Of a stretch of 64,000 bases of DNA, positions 37,152-48,980 are shown piece by piece. This DNA is from Proteles cristata cristata (Eukaryota > Chordata > Mammalia > Carnivora > Hyaenidae): NCBI GenBank assembly GCA_017311185.1, contig JAESUZ010003380.1, forward strand, positions 1 to 64,000. Direction: 5' to 3'. Numbering within the stretch: the first letter of the stretch is position 1; every line of letters starts with the position of its first letter. The translations under genes and the position numbers were made by a program. Below the pieces are notes generated by a model that was not told the origin of the DNA, searched no databases, and saw only the letters and a list, made by a program, of their open reading frames with translations.

Positions 37152-37353
37152 GGGAGCACCTGGGTGGTTCATTCAGTCAGTTGAGCATCTGTCTTCAACT
37201 CAGGTCATGCATTTACAGTCCTGATCTTATGGTCTGTGAGTCTGAGCCCCACGTCAGCTCTGTGCTGACAGTTTGGGCCTGGAGCCTGCTTCAGGTTCTC
37301 TGTCCCTCCCCATTCATGCTCTGTCTGTCTCTCTCAAAATATAAACAAACATT
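37152..37353 (+). mobile_element. Felid SINE, older member of a head-to-tail pair
   Basis: Diverged head gggagcacctgggtggttca with a short internal insertion near 37205-37225; tail ends aaacaaacatt where the next SINE begins. Confidence 0.92.
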
Positions 37354-37568
37354 GGGGCGCCTGGGTGGCTTAGTCGGTTAAGCGTCCGACTTTCGTTTAG
37401 GTCATGATCTCGCGGTTCGTGGGTTCGAGCCCCGCGTCGGGCTCTGTGCTGACTGCCAGCTCAGAGCCTGGAGCCTGTTTCCGTCTGTGACTCTCTCTCT
37501 GACCCTTCCCTGTTCACGCTGTCTCTCTCCTAGAAATAAATAAAAATATTTAAAATAAAAAATATATA
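37354..37568 (+). mobile_element. Young felid SINE subfamily copy inserted in the tail of another SINE
   Basis: Near-consensus, with intact B-box and cctagaaataaata tail. Probable TSD shares atataaaca…att before 37354 with atataaacattt at 37570. Confidence 0.95.
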
Positions 37569-37612
37569 TATATAAACATTTAATTTTTTTAAACTCCATC
37601 AGTTCACATAGT

Positions 37613-37616
<4 letters not shown>

Positions 37617-37661
<45 letters not shown>
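37617..37661 (+). repeat. (GT)22 microsatellite
   Basis: Longest uninterrupted dinucleotide tract in the window. Confidence 0.98.
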
Positions 37662-37662
<1 letters not shown>

Positions 37663-37964
37663 TGAGAACTAATTATCAAATGCAATTCAACATTTCTCTT
37701 GTTGTCGGGAAGCTGTTCTTCTATCCTGTAGCTAAAACTTGATTCTGTTCAACTACTCAATCCTTTTTCCATCAAACCTTAAAATGTTTTTGGGGCCCAT
37801 TTTAGTCTTCTCTAATATATTTCAACTATAATGGACTGAATCACTAATTTACACATTTATTTAAGGCCATCTTACGTTTTAACATGTGTACCTGATGACT
37901 CAATTTTCCCAAAGCCAAACATGTGATTTAATCAGCACCACTTTCAGCCAAATGTTAAGCACAG

Positions 37965-38100
37965 GTCCAGGACTATGCTCATACAGAGCACAGACTGTGC
38001 TATACATATTTTAGTTTTGTCATTGTGCATAGAAAATTATTTAATATATAGTAAGTATTATGATGATTGTTTAAAAAATGTTGAATGACTTACTAAAATG
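37965..38100 (+). mobile_element. Possible L2 3' end
   Basis: acagagcacagactgtgcta… atatatagtaagtatt… atgttgaatgacttact resembles the L2 end (agggactgtgtct… catagtaggtgctc… ttgttgaatgaatg). Weak. Confidence 0.35.
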
Positions 38101-38192
38101 ACTTGCTTATGCTAGATAGAAAAGTTAAGTGAATGGCATACTTGTTTAATTACTAAAGAGAGAACCAGAAAATGTACTTTTCTGAGCTTAAG

Positions 38193-38398
38193 TTTTTTTT
38201 TTTTAATTTTATTTATTTTTGAGAGAGAGAGAGAGTACCAGGGAGAGACAGAAAGAGAATGTGAGAGAGAATCCTAGGTTGAGTGTGGAGCCCAATGTGG
38301 AGCTCAGTCTCATGGCCATGAGATCATGACTATGAGCTCATGACCTGAGACAAATTAAGAATTAGACACTTAACTGATTGAGCCACCCGGGTGCTCCT
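38193..38398 (-). mobile_element. Felid SINE, minus, old
   Basis: Poly-T, GA-rich block 38220-38236, and reversed head gagccacccgggtgctcc with a local duplication of catgac near 38320-38345. Confidence 0.9.
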
Positions 38399-39149
38399 AT
38401 TTTTTTTTTTTTTTAATTTTAAAAGATACCTGCCTATGTAAAATGGTAAGAAGCCTGCCTGTGAATAGTGCTTAAGACTAGTAACAGAAAAGCCTAAAAG
38501 AAAGGGTAGAGGTTCGAAGACAATGAAAGATATTGGTAACTACTAAGTTTCAAATGTTTAATATATATAATGGAGAACCTCTATTTGTCAGTAGAGAAAC
38601 CACATGATTAAACTATCGTTACAGTGAATTTGGAGGCAGTATGTTGAATAGATTTGAATACAGAACAAAGATAAAGTTTCAGCCATGAATAGAAAAGAGT
38701 AAGAATAAAGACCAGCAGTAGGAAAATTCAAAGTCAAAATACATGATTAGGCATCTGACAGAATACAACTAAAATTTTAGGAAAATTAAACCAATAGGCA
38801 GAAAATTCAGTACAGGTAACATACGGAGTTCATACTGCCTAAATGTGGCCTAGAGAATCAAAATCCTGGAGGCCTTTCAGAAATTAAAATTAAGTCAATT
38901 TTATTTGACCTCAAGTAAAATATGGGCAAAGTTGAGAAACAGATCTGACTAAACCAAGATCATAAAAGGTTTTTAATGACTTGGTTAGAAGCTTGATTTT
39001 CATCTGCTAGCTATCCAATAATGTCGCTGATATAAGAATAAAAATGAGCTTGATTTGGGGCAATGGACTTTATCTCAGAGAATCCTTCCTCCTCTGAAAA
39101 TCATTACTCACTTATGAAGGGAAAGAATTGATGCACATGTTCTTAAGTA

Positions 39150-39380
39150 ACAGTAATAAAATGTTTGGGCTGTGAAGTCAAACACTCCTGGATTCAAATC
39201 CAGTCTCCACTTCCTATTAGTTACCTGTAAGATATGGGAAAATGCCTTTATCTTTCTTCAAGACTTTCCTTCTGTACACTAAATGTGGAAGTAAAGTGGT
39301 TATAAGGCTTAAATAATAAAGTGCAGGTAAAGTGCCTAGCACATAATAGGCTCACATTAAACAGTAGCTATTTTAACAAA
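39150..39380 (+). mobile_element. MIR, nearly full length
   Basis: ctgtgaagtcaaacactcctggattcaaatccagtctccactt, then ttagttacctgtaagatatg, gcttaaataataaagtgcag and gcctagcacataataggctc, in MIR order. Confidence 0.85.
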
Positions 39381-39573
39381 CGAATCGAGTTTCTTTTCTT
39401 ACACTGCTGTTGACAGAGCAGAACTGGTAATATAGATTTTAATGCAATAGAATGGAAATGAAACCTAAGAATGGAAACCTCCATAGCCAAGAGAACATAT
39501 AGATAACACAGGATATGGAAAACATCCATAATAACATAAAGAAGGAGAGTCAGCAGAGCACGTAAGAACTATT

Positions 39574-39612
39574 ATATGGAAATAGATGATATATCAGATA
39601 TGGAAATAGATG
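39574..39612 (+). repeat. 24-bp tandem duplication
   Basis: atatggaaatagatg at 39574-39588 and 39598-39612. Confidence 0.9.
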
Positions 39613-39874
39613 TGTACAGAATTAGAGATGAAGACAGAGATACAGACAGATGGAATATCAGACTGGTAAGCTGTCCCAAATTCACAGAAGCAAATCTCTC
39701 AAAAGGAGGGGTGTAAAATTACCCTGAAATTCAATTACAATTTAATTAATGACAGTTGAGAGAATAGTTTTGATAGAATGATAGCTTTTAATGGATTACA
39801 GGGAAATAGGTAATAGGCAAATTTGGTATAGAAGACTTAATCAGGGTATCTGGCAATTATTATGGTTCATAGTA

Positions 39875-40115
39875 ATCAGGTGCTCACAACTTCCTTGGCC
39901 CTGCTCTAAATATTTTAAATCAACCAATTAATTTAGCCCTCAGAAGAGCCCTATGGCTTTAAGGTAATTGTTACATTCACTTTCTCAATGGGGAAAAGAA
40001 GCCAAAGGGTATTAAGATATTTGAACAGTTTAAGACAGCTAACAAGTGGCTAAGTTGGCTTTGAACCAGGTAGGCTAGCTCCAGGACATGTGCTGTGCTA
40101 TCATTCATAGAACTT
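39875..40115 (-). mobile_element. MIR, minus
   Basis: ccctcagaagagccctatgg… ttctcaatggggaaaag… cagctaacaagtggctaagttggctttgaaccagg matches the MIR reverse complement. Confidence 0.75.
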
Positions 40116-40622
40116 CTAAGACAAGGGTAGGGATCTGAATTTGGTCATAGGGCTGAGTCTATGCTTACCTAAATAGGCCAGAATCAGAAAAGAAGAAGAT
40201 AACATTTTTAAGTGTTCTAACACTCACTTTGTGTAAACTCTATATGAGACAGTGCCTTAAAGCGGCCCATCAAGGTGGAGAGGAAACACAAGTATGAAAT
40301 TTCCATAACACACATGTGATCACTTCCAATGGAAAGGTATGAGCTACTTTAGAAAAGGCACAGGGAAAATTTCAAGCTAGAACAATTCAGAAAAGATCTC
40401 TTTGGAGGACACATTCATTGAACTGGTCCAGGAGAAGAGAAAGCCTAGAAATACCTTAGGAAATTACAAATATGATCAAGGTTGGAGATTGAGACAAATA
40501 TTAAGATAAATTTGGAAAACTGAGCAATATATTGCAATGCAATAATGGGCAGTTTATGTACAATTGTTAAAGTATTTACACTGACGAATGGTACAAGGAG
40601 TGCTTTTAATTAGGGAATTAGT

Positions 40623-40806
40623 TCCTCTAGTACTGTGCCCAGAAAGTCCCCAAAAGCATCAACATCACCAGGAATTCACTAAAAAGGCAACTTATCTTGT
40701 CCTGCTTTATACCTACAGGATTAGAGACTGGGCATGTGACCCAGCACTGCATGTTTTAACCAGCATCTAGGTTATTTTGATGCATGCTCAAGCATGAGAA
40801 CCTCTG
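40623..40806 (-). mobile_element. MER5A-like hAT MITE, minus
   Basis: agcatcaacatcaccaggaattc… acccagcactgcatgttttaacc… ttttgatgcatgctcaagca… gagaacctctg is the MER5A reverse complement. Confidence 0.75.
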
Positions 40807-41440
40807 CATGAAGGGACCTGGTCATCAGGAAGTATGTTCACTGAAGTTTCATTATTTCATCATAGCTCTTGAAAGCATCTTTTACTCTGCCCACCTGAAC
40901 TTAGCTGTGGCCACATGACTTGATGCATCAAATGAAATGTCAACACAACTGACGTGTGCCCCTACTAATAAGAAGTTGTATGAACCATCATGTGGTTAAA
41001 CATGTTCTTGACGTTTGTGTTGAGATGACCCATACATCAACATGAGTCTGCAGAGACTACAGTGACCTGAGAGTCCTATCAATTCACAATGACATGAAGC
41101 TTGGTAAGAAAACATTCCACTATTTTCAGTCCCCGGGATATTAGGATTTTTGTTATAAACAAATAACCTAGCCTATCCTGACTTGTCTTGGGCTGGGGGA
41201 ATGGTACTGACAAAGGATTGGTTTTATGGTTAAAGAGACTGTGCTTACTAAAAACGATTAAGAGATTTAAGATAGCTGTGAAAGAGGGAAGAATCAGAAT
41301 TTTTCAAGAGCTATACAAAGGATATATATCTTTACATGAATATAAGAGAGAGAGACAACATTACTACCAAAATATTAACACTATTTATTTCTGGGCGTAG
41401 GGATTTGAGGTGAATTTCTACTTTCTTACTTAGTCTGATG

Positions 41441-41463
41441 TTGCTGCTGCTGTTGCTGTTGTT
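41441..41463 (+). repeat. Short TGC/TGT triplet run
   Basis: Seven to eight imperfect trinucleotide units (ttgctgctgctgttgctgttg). Confidence 0.9.
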
Positions 41464-41694
41464 ATTACTTCAGAGTATTATATAATTCTTTAAAAAAAAA
41501 AAACAAAATAATGGAAAACCATAAAGTCTATGGCGCAGAATTGGCCTCAAATCTCATTTTCTCCAGAGAATAAAATCTTAGTAGATTTTTTAACTAGACA
41601 ATTGGGTGTGTGCATTCACTAACTCTTGATCTCTCACCATGTATGGGACAATCTCTTATGTCCTAATCACACATTATTTCTATCCTTCTCATAG

Positions 41695-41865
41695 TCTTAC
41701 TGATAAGACTTATGATCCTAAGGTTAGCAATGAATTCCCAAGTGTTTATATAACATGACTTAGATCACACAGTGAATAAATAGATGTTCTGAGATTCAAA
41801 CCAAGTTCTGTATGATTCTAAAACTTGGGATTTTTTATTAGATCATGCTGTTGTATGAGGATTTG
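41695..41865 (-). mobile_element. MIR fragment, minus
   Basis: atgacttagatcacacagtgaataaatagatgttctgagattcaaaccaagttctgtatgattc follows the MIR reverse complement. Confidence 0.6.
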
Positions 41866-42133
41866 TATGAGCATTTGCAGGTGTACCTGTATGTCTATAC
41901 ATGTGTGCAGAGACATACTGTATCTTTGATAGCTCTTAAAAATAATTCTTGCATGTTTGAGAAAAAGACTGGAGCTTTATGCTCAATGTCCTAGTATAAA
42001 AGTAGAGTTGGTAATAATTATAAGTAACTAAAAAAAGAATTGATTACTTGCTATAATTCACTGTGCAGATATTACTGCTGTATTTATTTTATTTTTTGAA
42101 ATAAAATGATGTAATAAAGAATCATGACTCTTT

Positions 42134-42352
42134 GGGGCGCCTGGGTGGCTTAGTCGGTTAAGCGTCCGACTTTCGCTTAGGTCATGATCTCGCGGTTTGC
42201 GGGTTCGAGCCCCACGTCGGGCTCTGTGCTGACTGCCAGCTTGGAGCCTAGAGCCTATTTCAGAGTCTGTGTCTCCCTCTCTCTCTGACCCTCCCCTGTT
42301 CATGCTGTCTCTCTCTCTCCTAGAAATAAATAAAAAATATATTAAAAAAAAA
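42134..42352 (+). mobile_element. Young felid SINE subfamily copy with perfect TSD
   Basis: TSD aaagaatcatgactcttt at 42116-42133 and 42353-42370, 18 bases without mismatch. Near-consensus body and tail. Confidence 0.97.
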
Positions 42353-42861
42353 AAAGAATCATGACTCTTTGTAAGGGCAACAACACTGACATTTCTACGT
42401 CAAAATAAGTCTTTATGAGATAATAAATGTAGTATCTAAATATCTACAATTGGCCTCCAGAGTTTCACAGATCTCACTATTTTTTTTTCAAATCCTTGTT
42501 ACCCACTCTGAAGATACTAAAGCCCTTTTATGCCCACTTCTGAAATATAAGGAGCCAGAGTTATATACATTGCTTTCATTAATGGGATATCATCACCCAG
42601 GTTGATTACCATGAATCTACAGTATTATCAACAACTTTACATGCCTGCTAGATTGAAACCAGAAACAATGGCTCCTTTAATATAGAGAAAGTTTGGCTAA
42701 AAGAATAGTAATACTGGGCACAATAGTGGGTTTTAGAGAATTCATTCATACTCTGAAACTGCAAACTATTTTATATTTGTACAGATGTGCGTAAGAAAGA
42801 GTTCATATATTTTATTATATCTCAGTAGGTATAACACTCACAAAACATTTAGTTGCAAAGT

Positions 42862-42957
42862 CCTGTGAATGTACTGAGAATAATGAATTCTACACTCTAA
42901 ATAGGTGAATTGTATGATATGTAAATTATACCTCAATAGAACTTCTTTAAAAATGAT
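42862..42957 (+). mobile_element. Old LINE-1 3' tail
   Basis: attctacactctaaataggtgaattgtatgatatgtaaattatacctcaat matches the 3' end of old LINE-1 (L1ME type). Confidence 0.6.
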
Positions 42958-42965
42958 TAGCCTAG

Positions 42966-43157
42966 GGGTGCCTGGGTGGCTCAGTCGGTTAAGTGTACAA
43001 CTTTGGCTCAGGTCATGATCTCATGGTTCATGAGTTTGAGCCCCACGCTGGGCTCTGTGCTGACAGCTCAGAGCCTGAAGCCTGTTTCAGACTCTGTGTC
43101 TCCCTCTCTCTCTACCCCTCAGATTCTGTCTCTCAAAAATAAATTTTTTAAAAAATT
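42966..43157 (+). mobile_element. Felid SINE
   Basis: Head gggtgcctgggtggctcagtcgg; shortened CT-rich middle. TSD aaatgattagcctag (42951-42965) / aaatgactagcctag (43158-43172). Confidence 0.96.
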
Positions 43158-43519
43158 AAATGACTAGCCTAGAACTTTCAAAATAAACTTCTCAAGCTCA
43201 AGTTGAAGTTCCTTCACCTTTATGCCACCATATTTTTGGTATTTGCATTCCATGTCAAGTGACCCTTCTTTGGATCTGACTCATCCCCAACTAATGATCT
43301 GTTCATTGCGTTTGTCTGTGATTCTCTAGCTAAGCCTACTGTGCCTGGCCTGTCTCCAACCAGCATGATGACCTGGCTGCCCAGAACTTTCCATTCTAGC
43401 ACTGTGCTACTCCAGGCTCACATCACACCACAATTATGACACAATCAAACTATCTAATATGTCCTTTAGGGATTTTAAGAGAAAATAATTATTTATTCAC
43501 TTCTAAGGGAAAGCCAATA

Positions 43520-43844
43520 CATTTGACCCTGGAACAACACAGGTTTGAACTCTGTCTACCTGTATGCAAAATTTTTATAAATATAGTACATAAATGTATT
43601 TTCTCTTCATTATGATTTTCTTAATAACATTTTCTTTTATCTAGCTTACTTTTTTATTATAAGAATAAAGTATATAGTATCTATATAAAATATGTGTTAA
43701 TCTGCTGTTCAAGTTATGAGTAAGGCTTCCAATCAACAGGAAGCTATTAGCAATTAAGTTTCAGGGAAGTCAAAAGTAATACAGTATTATCCAACTACAT
43801 GAGGGGTCAACAGCCCTTACCCTATGTTGTTCAAAGGTGAACTG
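43520..43844 (+). mobile_element. Tigger/pogo-type MITE
   Basis: About 325 bases bounded by TA dinucleotides (43518-43519, 43845-43846). The left end ttgaccctggaacaaca and right end tgttgttcaaaggtgaactg are inverted repeats. The internal attttctcttcattatgatt… gttcaagttatgagtaaggcttcc pattern resembles MER44/Tigger7-derived elements; the exact family name is from memory. Confidence 0.8.
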
Positions 43845-43888
43845 TATTTTATTAAAGATTCTTTGTGCCTATAGGAATGTGAACACCA

Positions 43889-44104
43889 GGGGCGCCTGGG
43901 TGGCTCAGTCGGTTAAGCGGCTGACTTCGGCTCAGGTCATGATCTCACGGTTTGTGGGTTCAAGCCCCGCGTCGGGCTCTGTGCTGACAGCTAGCTCAGA
44001 GCCTGGAGCCTGTTTCAGATTCTGTATCTCCTCTCTCTTCTCTGATCCTCCCTGCTCATGCTGTCTCTCTCTCAGAAATAAATAAAAACATTAAAAAATG
44101 AAAA
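43889..44104 (+). mobile_element. Felid SINE with perfect TSD
   Basis: TSD aggaatgtgaacacca at 43873-43888 and 44105-44120. Head ggggcgcctgggtggctcag with ggctgacttcggc, i.e. a subfamily distinct from the cttagtcgg copies. Confidence 0.97.
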
Positions 44105-44292
44105 AGGAATGTGAACACCAACAGGATTAGCAAGGTCAGAAAAGCCTAAAGATTCCATTGAAACAATGAGTAACACACATAATCTGGTACCACTGTCAAT
44201 ATTATGGAAAAAACGCACATACTATTGGTCAAAAGATCTCACAGATAAGGAGAATAGCAGGCAGGCAGAGAAAATTTGGAGGTAATAATATA

Positions 44293-44507
44293 ATTTTTTT
44301 AATGTTTTATTTATTTCTAGGAGAGAGAGAGACAGCGTGAGCAGGGGAGGGTCAGAGAGAGAAGGAGTCACAGACTCTGAAACAGGCTCCAGGCTCTGAG
44401 CTGGCAGTTAGCACAAAGCCCGACGTGAGGCTCGAACCCACGGGACCATGAGATCATGACCCAAGCGAAAGTAGGACGCTTAACCGACTAAGCCACCCAG
44501 GTGCCCC
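44293..44507 (-). mobile_element. Young felid SINE subfamily copy, minus
   Basis: Reversed near-consensus copy. Its head abuts the 5' edge of a LINE-1 fragment directly, and no good TSD is visible. Confidence 0.93.
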
Positions 44508-44945
44508 TGGAAGAACCAATATTGTTAAAACATCCATATGATCCAAAGAAATCTACAGATTTATTGCAATCTCTATCAAAATACCAACAGCATTTTTAAC
44601 AAAACTAAGACAAATAATCCTAAAATTTGTATGGAACCACAAAGACTCCTAATAGCCAAAGCAATCTTGAAAAAGAAGGACAAAGCTGGAATTATCACAT
44701 GCTCAGATTTCAAATTATACCACAAAGCTGTAAAAATCAAAACAATATGGTACTGGCATAAAAATAGACACAAATATCAATGGAATACAGGGTCCAAAAA
44801 TAAACCTAAACTTTATGATCAATTCATCTACAATAAACAAAACAAAAATATACAATGAGGAAAAGACAATCTCTTCAACAAATGGTGGCAGGAAAACTGG
44901 GCAGTTATATGCAAAAGAATGAAAGTGGACCACTTTCTTATACCA

Positions 44946-44946
44946 T

Positions 44947-44977
<31 letters not shown>

Positions 44978-44987
44978 CACACACACA
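44946..44987 (+). repeat. (CA)n microsatellite with one AA interruption
   Basis: About 20 CA units in the LINE-1. Confidence 0.97.
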
Positions 44988-45790
44988 ATCTCAAAATGGA
45001 TTAAATATCTAAATGTGAAAACTAAAACCATAAAATTCTTGGAAGGAATCATAGGCAGTAATTTCCTTAACTTTAGCTTCAACCATAGAAATATTTTCTT
45101 AGATACATAACCTCTGGCAAAGGGAAAATAAAGGCAAAATTAAATTGTTGGCACTACACCAAAATAAAAAGCTTTCTCACAGCAAGAGAAACCATCAATA
45201 AAGCAAGACAGTGACCTACCAAATACGAGAAGTTATGTGCAAATGGTATATCCAATAAGGGGTTAATATCCAAAATACATAAAGAACTTAAAAATCTCAA
45301 CACCAAAAAGACCACAAATAATGCAATTACAAACTAGGAAGCAAACCTGAATAGACATTTTCCCAAAGAAGATACCCAGATGCCCAAAAGACACATGAAA
45401 AGATGCTCAACATTGCTCATCATCAGGAAGACGCAAACCAAAGCCACAAAGATCATTTTGTATCTGTCAGAATAGTTAAAAAACACAAGAAATAACAAGT
45501 GTTGATGAGGATGTGGCAAAATAGGAAGTCTTGCGCACTGTTGATGGGAATGCAAATTGGTACAAACACTATGGAAAACAGTATGGCGGGACCTCAAAAA
45601 ATTAGCAATATAGAAACCATATGATCCAGTAATTCCACTACTGGGTATTTACTCAAAGAAATGAAAATACTAATTCAAAAAGATATATGCACCCCTATAT
45701 TTATCACAACATTACTTCCAACAGCCAAGATACAGAAACAACCCAAGTGTCTACTGCTAAATAAATAGATAAAGACACGGTATGTTTGTG

Positions 45791-45998
45791 GGGCACCTGG
45801 GTGACTCAGTGTGTCAAGGGTCTGACTTGTGACTGCAGCTCAGATCACCATCTCATGGTGGGTTTGAGCCCCTCACTGGGCTCCGCGTTTACAGTGGGAA
45901 GCCTGCTCGAGATTCTTTCTCTCCCCATCTCTCCCTGCCCCTCCCCAGCTTATGCACTCTCTCTCTCTTTCTCAAAATAAATAATTACACTTTTAAAA
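45791..45998 (+). mobile_element. Felid SINE
   Basis: TSD aaagacacggtatgtttgtg (45771-45790) / aaagatgtggtatgtttgtg (45999-46018), 20 bases with three mismatches: an old insertion into the LINE-1. Confidence 0.96.
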
Positions 45999-46368
45999 AA
46001 AGATGTGGTATGTTTGTGATTTGTATATGTATGCATATTTATACATATGTACACATATGTATTACTATAAATAAAAAAAGAAATTAAATTATTGGGAATA
46101 CAGCAAAATAAAAAGCAGAGCCACTAAAAAGAAGAAATCTCGCCATTTGCAAAAACATGGATGGACCTAAAGGGTTTACTGCTACGTGAACCAAGTCAGA
46201 TAAATACAAAAACCATATGATTTCACACCTATGTGGAATTTTAAAAAATGAAGACAAAATGAGACAACAAAAAAAGACAAATACAGAGAACAAACTGGTA
46301 GTTGGCAGAGGGGAATGAATGGGGAAAAGGGTGGAACAGATAAAAGAGATCAACAGTACACTCATCTT

Positions 46369-46589
46369 GGGGCACCTGGGTGGCTCAGTTGGTTAAGTGT
46401 CCAACTTCGGCTCAGGTCATGATCTCACAGTTTGTGAGTTCGAGCCCTGCATTGGGCTCTGTGCTGACAGCTCAGAGCCTGGATCCTAGTTGGTATTCTG
46501 TGTCTCCTTCTCTCTCTGTCCCTTCCTCACTTGTGCTCTCTCTCTGTCTCTCAAAAATAAATAAATGCAATTTTTTTTTAAATAAAAAG
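46369..46589 (+). mobile_element. Felid SINE
   Basis: TSD agtacactcatctt (46355-46368) / agtccactcatctt (46590-46603). Confidence 0.96.
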
Positions 46590-46705
46590 AGTCCACTCAT
46601 CTTGATGAATACTGGGAAACATATAGAATTATTGAATCATTATATTGTACACCTGCACCTAATATAACAGTGTGTGTTAATTATTTTTCAATTAAAAAAT
46701 CAATA

Positions 46706-46900
46706 GGGGGAGGAGAATGGGAAAAATAGTTGGGGAGAGGGAGGGAGGCAAACCATGAGAGGCTCTTGAATGCTCAGAACAAACTGAGGGCTGATGGGGG
46801 TGGGGGAGAGGGGAAGTGGGGTGATGTGCATTGAGGAGGGCATTTGTTGGGATGAGCAATGGGTGCTATATGGAAACCAACTTGACAATAAACTAAGAAA
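46706..46900 (+). mobile_element. Very short LINE-1 3'-end insertion
   Basis: Only the last ~195 bases of a younger LINE-1 (ggcaaaccatgagaggctct… accaacttgacaataaacta). TSD aaaaaatcaata at 46694-46705 and 46901-46912 separates it from the older LINE-1 tail. Confidence 0.9.
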
Positions 46901-48074
46901 AAAAAATCAATAAAAACAAAAAGAAAGAAACCTATAAAAATAAACAAAACAGACTATCAAAGGGTGTGGATTGGACAATACAGCAAGTGAATTCTTAATC
47001 AAAAATTGGTCCCTTAAAGTAATAGTGCTTATATATGTGAAGAAATTGTATATATTCTGGGATGCAAGAAGACTATTAAGTCAGTCGCTGCAAATACCAA
47101 GCAGCAAGTCACTTCCTTAGAATTGTTTGCAGTGTTCAGATTAACTACTTTGCCTGAAGCACAACACAAGAGTACTTCCTTCTTCCCGAGATGGATGCTA
47201 ACTAGACTGTTTGATGTAATGAAGTGACTAAGAGAAACTTTTCTCCCATTTGGGACCTATACAGCAAATGCCCCATTAGGTCCTAGGTGCCTCAAGGACT
47301 TAAACATGAGAGGTCAATGCAGGGAAGGAACACACTTCTTATTTTATGTACTATGGGCATTATTTTTTTTTTCCAAATTAACTAGGCTGATTAGTAAATG
47401 TAAGACACAGTCTAAGGTGTGATTGAATCACTGTAATATCCATCCTTTGAGAATTGTGACTCAGCAGATGGGAAAAGAAAAAACAAATGTCCAACATCTT
47501 GATTGTCACCGACACTTGTGAAATTATCATTTGACAAACCATGATGAAATAATTTGGTAGGAATCCAATACAGCTAATGAGTCATTTAATTAAATAAAAT
47601 TGTGTCTCCTCAACTAAATGGTAGGCAATGATAAGAGCTCTATTCCAATACTTATCTAGAAGATAGATGTCTAAGATTTATTTGCTTTATGACTTTTTAA
47701 GAGCCAACCTGAGTATAATAATGATATTATCTAGAATTTAAATGGTCAACACTCAATTGCTCACAGGGTTATTAAACAGTTTGTAAATTATCCTGTGTTT
47801 TCCCCCTGCTTTCTGCCTGCAAAGATTACATACATTTCTTATTAGCATTTTCTTAAGGAAATGGAAAGAGAATAGAAGGAAATGAGATGTAAATGGCCAA
47901 TATTTCAAGTTCTTAACAACTTTAGGATAACATTTGAAGATCTTTGCTAAACTGAAGCTTTTGGGTTTCCACTTGATTTAATCTACCCAAGGCTGCAGTA
48001 AGTGAGGTAGACGATAAAGCAAAAATAACTAAAAACTTATTTTCTTTAGGAAAAAACAATGAAATAGCAACCCA

Positions 48075-48122
48075 TTCACTTTAGTGAAAAAGTGAATTTA
48101 GTGAAAAACCTTATTCACTAAA
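48075..48122 (+). repeat. Clustered inverted repeats (TTCACT/AGTGAA)
   Basis: ttcact-tt-agtgaa at 48075-48088 is a perfect hairpin; tttagtgaa (48097-48105) and ttcactaaa (48114-48122) form a second one. Confidence 0.9.
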
Positions 48123-48771
48123 TAATGAAAATTTATGAATATGTGTGGTTCATCATAAAGACAAATTTGCAAAGTTAAGTTTAAAAATTCTGTCTAGCAC
48201 CACACACACCAAAAAGATTTAATATTAGGAATTAGGTATCATAACTGTTATCTGAGTCAATAAACCAGAGTTATATTAAGATATAGATATTTGTATACAG
48301 TTTATTGACCTTTTAAAAATATGACTCTGAGCCCTTTCTATGAAATTAAAAGATAGGTGTCCTTCCTTAATTTTCACTTTTATCCCATGAAAATGGTATA
48401 GATCTACATACATAGGAGAGATTCATAAATGTTTACTGATCTAGTTATGAATTACAACATTAAAAACAGTATGAATTTTTCCCACTAAAGGAAAATCATG
48501 TATATGTTACTCACTTTATATTAATCATGGACCCTTATTAAAAGGGAAGTTAGATGCAAAAAGATATTATCATTTCCATCATCTTCAATCTCTATACACC
48601 CTTGAGAAAGATCAAGTTTCTTCTGAGTAATATAAATTTAACTTAATATAAAAATTAAAATATAATTCTAACAAAGTGAGAAAAATTTCTGTGTTTCAGT
48701 ATGAAGTTAAGTAAAGTCTGATTTACATTTGGAAAGAAGAGAAATCTACTTATTTTAGAAATAAATCAAGA

Positions 48772-48980
48772 GGGGCGCCTGGGTGGTTCAGTCAGTTAAG
48801 TGTCTGACTTTGGCTTAGGTCGTGATCTCATACTTCTTGAGTTCAAGTCCCACATCGGGCTCTCTGTCAGCACAGAGCCTGCTTCAGATCCTCTGTCTCC
48901 CTCTTTCTCTCTCTGCCCTTCCTCACTCATACTCTCTCTCTGTCTCTCTCTCTCTCAAAATTAAAAAAAAAAATTAAAAA
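48772..48980 (+). mobile_element. Felid SINE
   Basis: TSD gaaataaatcaaga (48758-48771) / gaaagaaatcaaga (48981-48994). Confidence 0.95.

Larger units (their letters stand above)
44508..46693 (+). mobile_element. LINE-1 fragment, ORF2 3' half and 3' end, split by two SINEs
   Basis: ORF2-derived text is readable (tttgtatggaaccacaaaga, atggtactggcataaaaata, atggtggcaggaaaactggg, gatgctcaacattgctcatc), with the 3' end tcattatattgtacacctgc… at 46640-46680. Frames are broken. SINEs at 45791-45998 and 46369-46589 interrupt it. Confidence 0.88.

Noticed and set aside
40840..41090. Possible old LTR or DNA element (cccacctgaacttagctgtggccacatgactt)
   Set aside because: The sequence feels like a dispersed mammalian repeat but I cannot name the family or define ends.
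44538..44858. 106-codon frame resembling reverse-transcriptase protein
   Set aside because: It is a decayed LINE-1 ORF2 piece, listed as a mobile element rather than a gene.
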